This document shows positions 5,317-7,212 of a stretch of 7,212 nucleotides of DNA, in pieces (position 1 is the first letter of the stretch; every line of letters begins with the position of its first letter). A program made the translations under genes and the position numbers. Source of the DNA: QQUD01 sp039029915 (GTDB lineage: Bacteria > Chloroflexota > Anaerolineae > Promineifilales > Promineifilaceae); contig JBCCFD010000415.1 in assembly GCA_039029915.1 (NCBI GenBank), positions 1-7,212 on the forward strand, given 5' to 3'. The notes under the pieces are model-generated. The model was not told the origin of the DNA, did no database searches, and was given only the letters and a program-made list of their open reading frames with translations.

Positions 5317-7212
5317 TGAATCATTCTGAATTCATTTGGGTTATTGAGCAGGATGTAAGTGTTCGATAAATTTTCATTAAAATAGAAAATTGCGCCTCTT
5401 AAAAACTCTTGAAGCACAAACCCGCTCATGCCCATTTCCGCATCTTTGGGAGCGCCAATTTGTGACTGCACCACACCGTTAATTGTCCAAAGTTGTCCAA
5501 TTGACCCTTTGAGCCGTTCATTATTGATTGTTACATTGGCAACATTATCCATGGGGAAGATTTGGTAGCTGTTGATAGCTGGTCCTTGGGTGTAGAAAAC
5601 GTAGATTGTGTTATTGTCGCCCCGCCAAACCATAAGTCCATTTTCAAATATTTGAAAAACACCCGTTAGCTGCTTTTCACCGGATGTAGAGCAGCCTAAT
5701 CGTCCGGCGAATTCTGGGTAGATGTTATTTTGCCACCGATTAAGGGCATTTTCAACGCAGTTGCCGGCCGTTGATGAGCCTGATGATGCCGTGGGGTTTG
5801 GCGGTATTGTGGGTGTTGGCAAAGCCTGAGTGCCAGATGTTGAGATGGCTGGTGCCCAAGATGGATAGCCACCGCGCTCAGCAATAAGTCGAGGACTACC
5901 TGGGTTGTTGATGTCGACGATATACAGATGGCTTGAGTTATCCGGTTGGTCAACTGAGTAAATAATTTGCGTGCCATCTGCTGACCAGGCTGGGCCCCAT
6001 GCATCAAAATCTTCAACAATAGGTTGTATTGAACTACCGTCTGCATTCATGACATAGATACCAGAAATAACGTCCGAATTTCGACCTGACAAAAAGACAA
6101 TTTTCTCTCCATCAGGCGACCATTCTCCAGACCAGTTGGGTGACGAATCATCTGTTAGTAGTGTTGGGCTTGACCCATCGCTATTCGCTAGAAATAGCTG
6201 CCAGAACTGGCTGCTATCTTCTCGACGATTGTAGAGCAGCTGCCCTTGTGTGGATAAGCTGGGGTGCGCTTCATTATATTGACTGGTGTTTGTGAGCTGT
6301 ACAGGCTCTCCACCGGTAGTGGATACAGAAAAAAGGTCTGTTTTTTCTCGATCGGGCGTCGAGGCATTGTAGATGATGCTTTGGCCGTCGGGTGCCCAGC
6401 TTGGCAAATGATCATCTTCTTCATTGAACGTAAGTCTTCTTTGATTTGAGCCATCCCGATTCATAATATAAATTTCAAAATTGCCGTCTCGGTCAGACTC
6501 AAAAACGATGCGGCGACCGTCGGGAGAAACGCGCGGGAAGCGGTCAGCGGCCGTATTGTTTGTAAGCTGGCGTTGGTTGGTGCCGTTGGTGTTCATGATG
6601 TAGATTTCAAAGTCGTCATCTCGATTTGAATAAAAGACGATCTCATCGGGAACGGCCGTTTCTGGGACATACGTTTCGTCAAAATAGCCGTATTGATAAT
6701 TTTGAAGCACCGATCGAACCGCCATCAAGTTTCTTTGGAAATCAGGTTCAATAAAGTCTCGGAGCAGAACAGCAATCGCCGGGAAGCCCTGGCTATCTAA
6801 ATAGTTTGAAACGTCTCCATTGATGTCAAATCCTACTGCAGCTTGGTAGTCCGCTTCATACACATAATTGGTCGCGTTGCTATAAAGTGTGGCCAGATCC
6901 CCTGAGACTGTTGTTGGTTCCCAACACCCACCTGGAGAAATGGCACCCTCTGGAAAGCTAGCCATCCAAAATACGACAGCTGCTGGTTCAATTTCAAATA
7001 TATAATTATTTAAACTTTCTGTTTCGGGTTCTGAGAAGGGTTCGGGTCCCCCTTTTCCGGGTACACGATCTCCACCAACTAGCGGATCCTGAACATGGTG
7101 ACAATCCCAGTTTCTATTGAGATCTACTCCATTAGCGTTATAACGTCCAGTTCTTAATCCTATATCATTTGGGCTATCTGGATTGAGGTCGGGAATAATG
7201 TGTAGCGTGACG
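5307..7212 (-). CDS. Secreted-type M14 pseudo-carboxypeptidase, TolB-like propeller and LGFP-like modules (N-terminus beyond right edge)
   Basis: The frame is open from the right edge, giving 634 visible residues (residue 1 = codon 7209-7211). Residues 1-168 are an M14 metallocarboxypeptidase domain: HIIPDLNPD, GRYNANGVDLNRNW (22-35, with the substrate-binding Asn-Arg), FSEPET (59-64), and C37/C96 as a likely disulfide. The third zinc-ligand His is Met83 and the catalytic Glu is Leu149, inside an otherwise kept LRD. The HxxE zinc motif lies outside the window. Residues about 189-454 hold six PD40-type blades of a TolB-like propeller (for example VSPDGRRIVF and IYIMNRDGSNQRRLT). A Pro/Thr/Ser linker (455-484) leads to a C-terminal region with two LGFP-like modules (FENGLMVWRGDNNTIYVFY and the QIGAPKDAEMGMSGF part). 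Such a layout suggests an extracellular binding protein. The first in-frame ATG (6965) is internal, not the start. Confidence 0.85.
   Translation of the reverse strand, partial: VTLHIIPDLNPDSPNDIGLRTGRYNANGVDLNRNWDCHHVQDPLVGGDRVPGKGGPEPFSEPETESLNNYIFEIEPAAVVFWMASFPEGAISPGGCWEPTTVSGDLATLYSNATNYVYEADYQAAVGFDINGDVSNYLDSQGFPAIAVLLRDFIEPDFQRNLMAVRSVLQNYQYGYFDETYVPETAVPDEIVFYSNRDDDFEIYIMNTNGTNQRQLTNNTAADRFPRVSPDGRRIVFESDRDGNFEIYIMNRDGSNQRRLTFNEEDDHLPSWAPDGQSIIYNASTPDREKTDLFSVSTTGGEPVQLTNTSQYNEAHPSLSTQGQLLYNRREDSSQFWQLFLANSDGSSPTLLTDDSSPNWSGEWSPDGEKIVFLSGRNSDVISGIYVMNADGSSIQPIVEDFDAWGPAWSADGTQIIYSVDQPDNSSHLYIVDINNPGSPRLIAERGGYPSWAPAISTSGTQALPTPTIPPNPTASSGSSTAGNCVENALNRWQNNIYPEFAGRLGCSTSGEKQLTGVFQIFENGLMVWRGDNNTIYVFYTQGPAINSYQIFPMDNVANVTINNERLKGSIGQLWTINGVVQSQIGAPKDAEMGMSGFVLQEFLRGAIFYFNENLSNTYILLNNPNEFRMIQEK
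5760..5849 (-). other. Pro/Thr/Ser-rich interdomain linker
   Basis: This stretch codes for a low-complexity linker with ALPTPTIPPNPT followed by a Ser/Gly run. It joins the propeller to the C-terminal modules. Such linkers are usual in exported multidomain proteins, which supports an extracellular location although the signal peptide is not visible. Confidence 0.7.

Larger units (their letters stand above)
579..6659. repeat. Dispersed palindrome ACGGCCGT, six copies, all in genes
   Basis: Exact copies lie at 579-586, 1158-1165, 1380-1387, 3315-3322, 4017-4024 and 6652-6659; the longest form is AAACGGCCGTTT (4015-4026). The core CGGCCG has four more copies (2119-2124, 3059-3064, 5765-5770, 6548-6553). 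With equal base frequencies about 0.1 copy of a given 8-mer is expected in this length. Five of the six are read as Thr-Ala-Val; the one at 3315 is read in another frame as Arg-Pro-Leu. Confidence 0.75.

Noticed and set aside
5696..6454. Additional open frames on both strands inside the propeller region
   Set aside because: They overlap the TolB-like repeats in other frames, lack ribosome sites and show no domain features.
6566..6647. Repeated DNA in the propeller as a tandem-repeat or mobile element
   Set aside because: The similarity is at protein level between PD40 blades; the DNA copies have diverged and fit a normal propeller gene.
6963..6965. ATG as the start of the right-hand gene
   Set aside because: The frame stays open to the window edge and the 82 extra residues match M14 motifs (NANGVDLNRNW, FSEPET); this Met occupies the His196 position inside the domain.

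Overview
The window most likely comes from a bacterium of the Chloroflexota (Anaerolineae/Ardenticatenia type), with moderate GC content. This is an inference from family content: a paired DUF1800/DUF1501 locus, a DUF6585-type membrane protein, and an extracellular protein that joins a carboxypeptidase-like domain, a TolB-like propeller, a Pro/Thr linker and LGFP-like modules. There is no rRNA, tRNA, CRISPR array or insertion sequence in the window, and no direct taxonomic marker.

Layout. (1) Positions 1-2188, minus strand: a DUF1800 gene followed downstream by the start of a DUF1501 gene that runs off the left edge. The pair is probably cotranscribed and its biochemical role is not established. 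(2) Positions 2189-2721: a 533-bp divergent intergenic region with a candidate promoter and two small inverted repeats. (3) Positions 2722-4274, plus strand: a crotonase-family enzyme followed 8 bp later by a two-helix membrane protein resembling DUF6585. (4) Positions 4275-4421: an AT-rich gap ending in a good extended -10 promoter placed so that the next gene would be leaderless. (5) Positions 4422-5291, plus strand: a membrane-anchored protein of unknown family and, 12 bp on, a VOC-superfamily protein. (6) Positions 5307-7212, minus strand: a large multidomain secreted-type protein that is convergent with the VOC gene and cut at the right edge.

The genes do not form one obvious pathway. 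The strongest biological point is the right-hand gene. Its coding frame continues past the first in-frame ATG (6965) to the window edge, and that extra stretch is clearly an M14 zinc-carboxypeptidase domain. It keeps the substrate-binding Asn-Arg but has Met in place of the third zinc-ligand His and Leu in place of the catalytic Glu. It therefore looks like a pseudopeptidase used as a binding module in front of a six-bladed propeller. A second genome-scale signal is the palindrome ACGGCCGT, found six times, always inside genes. The crotonase also lacks one of the two catalytic glutamates of true hydratases, so its reaction should not be taken from the family name.
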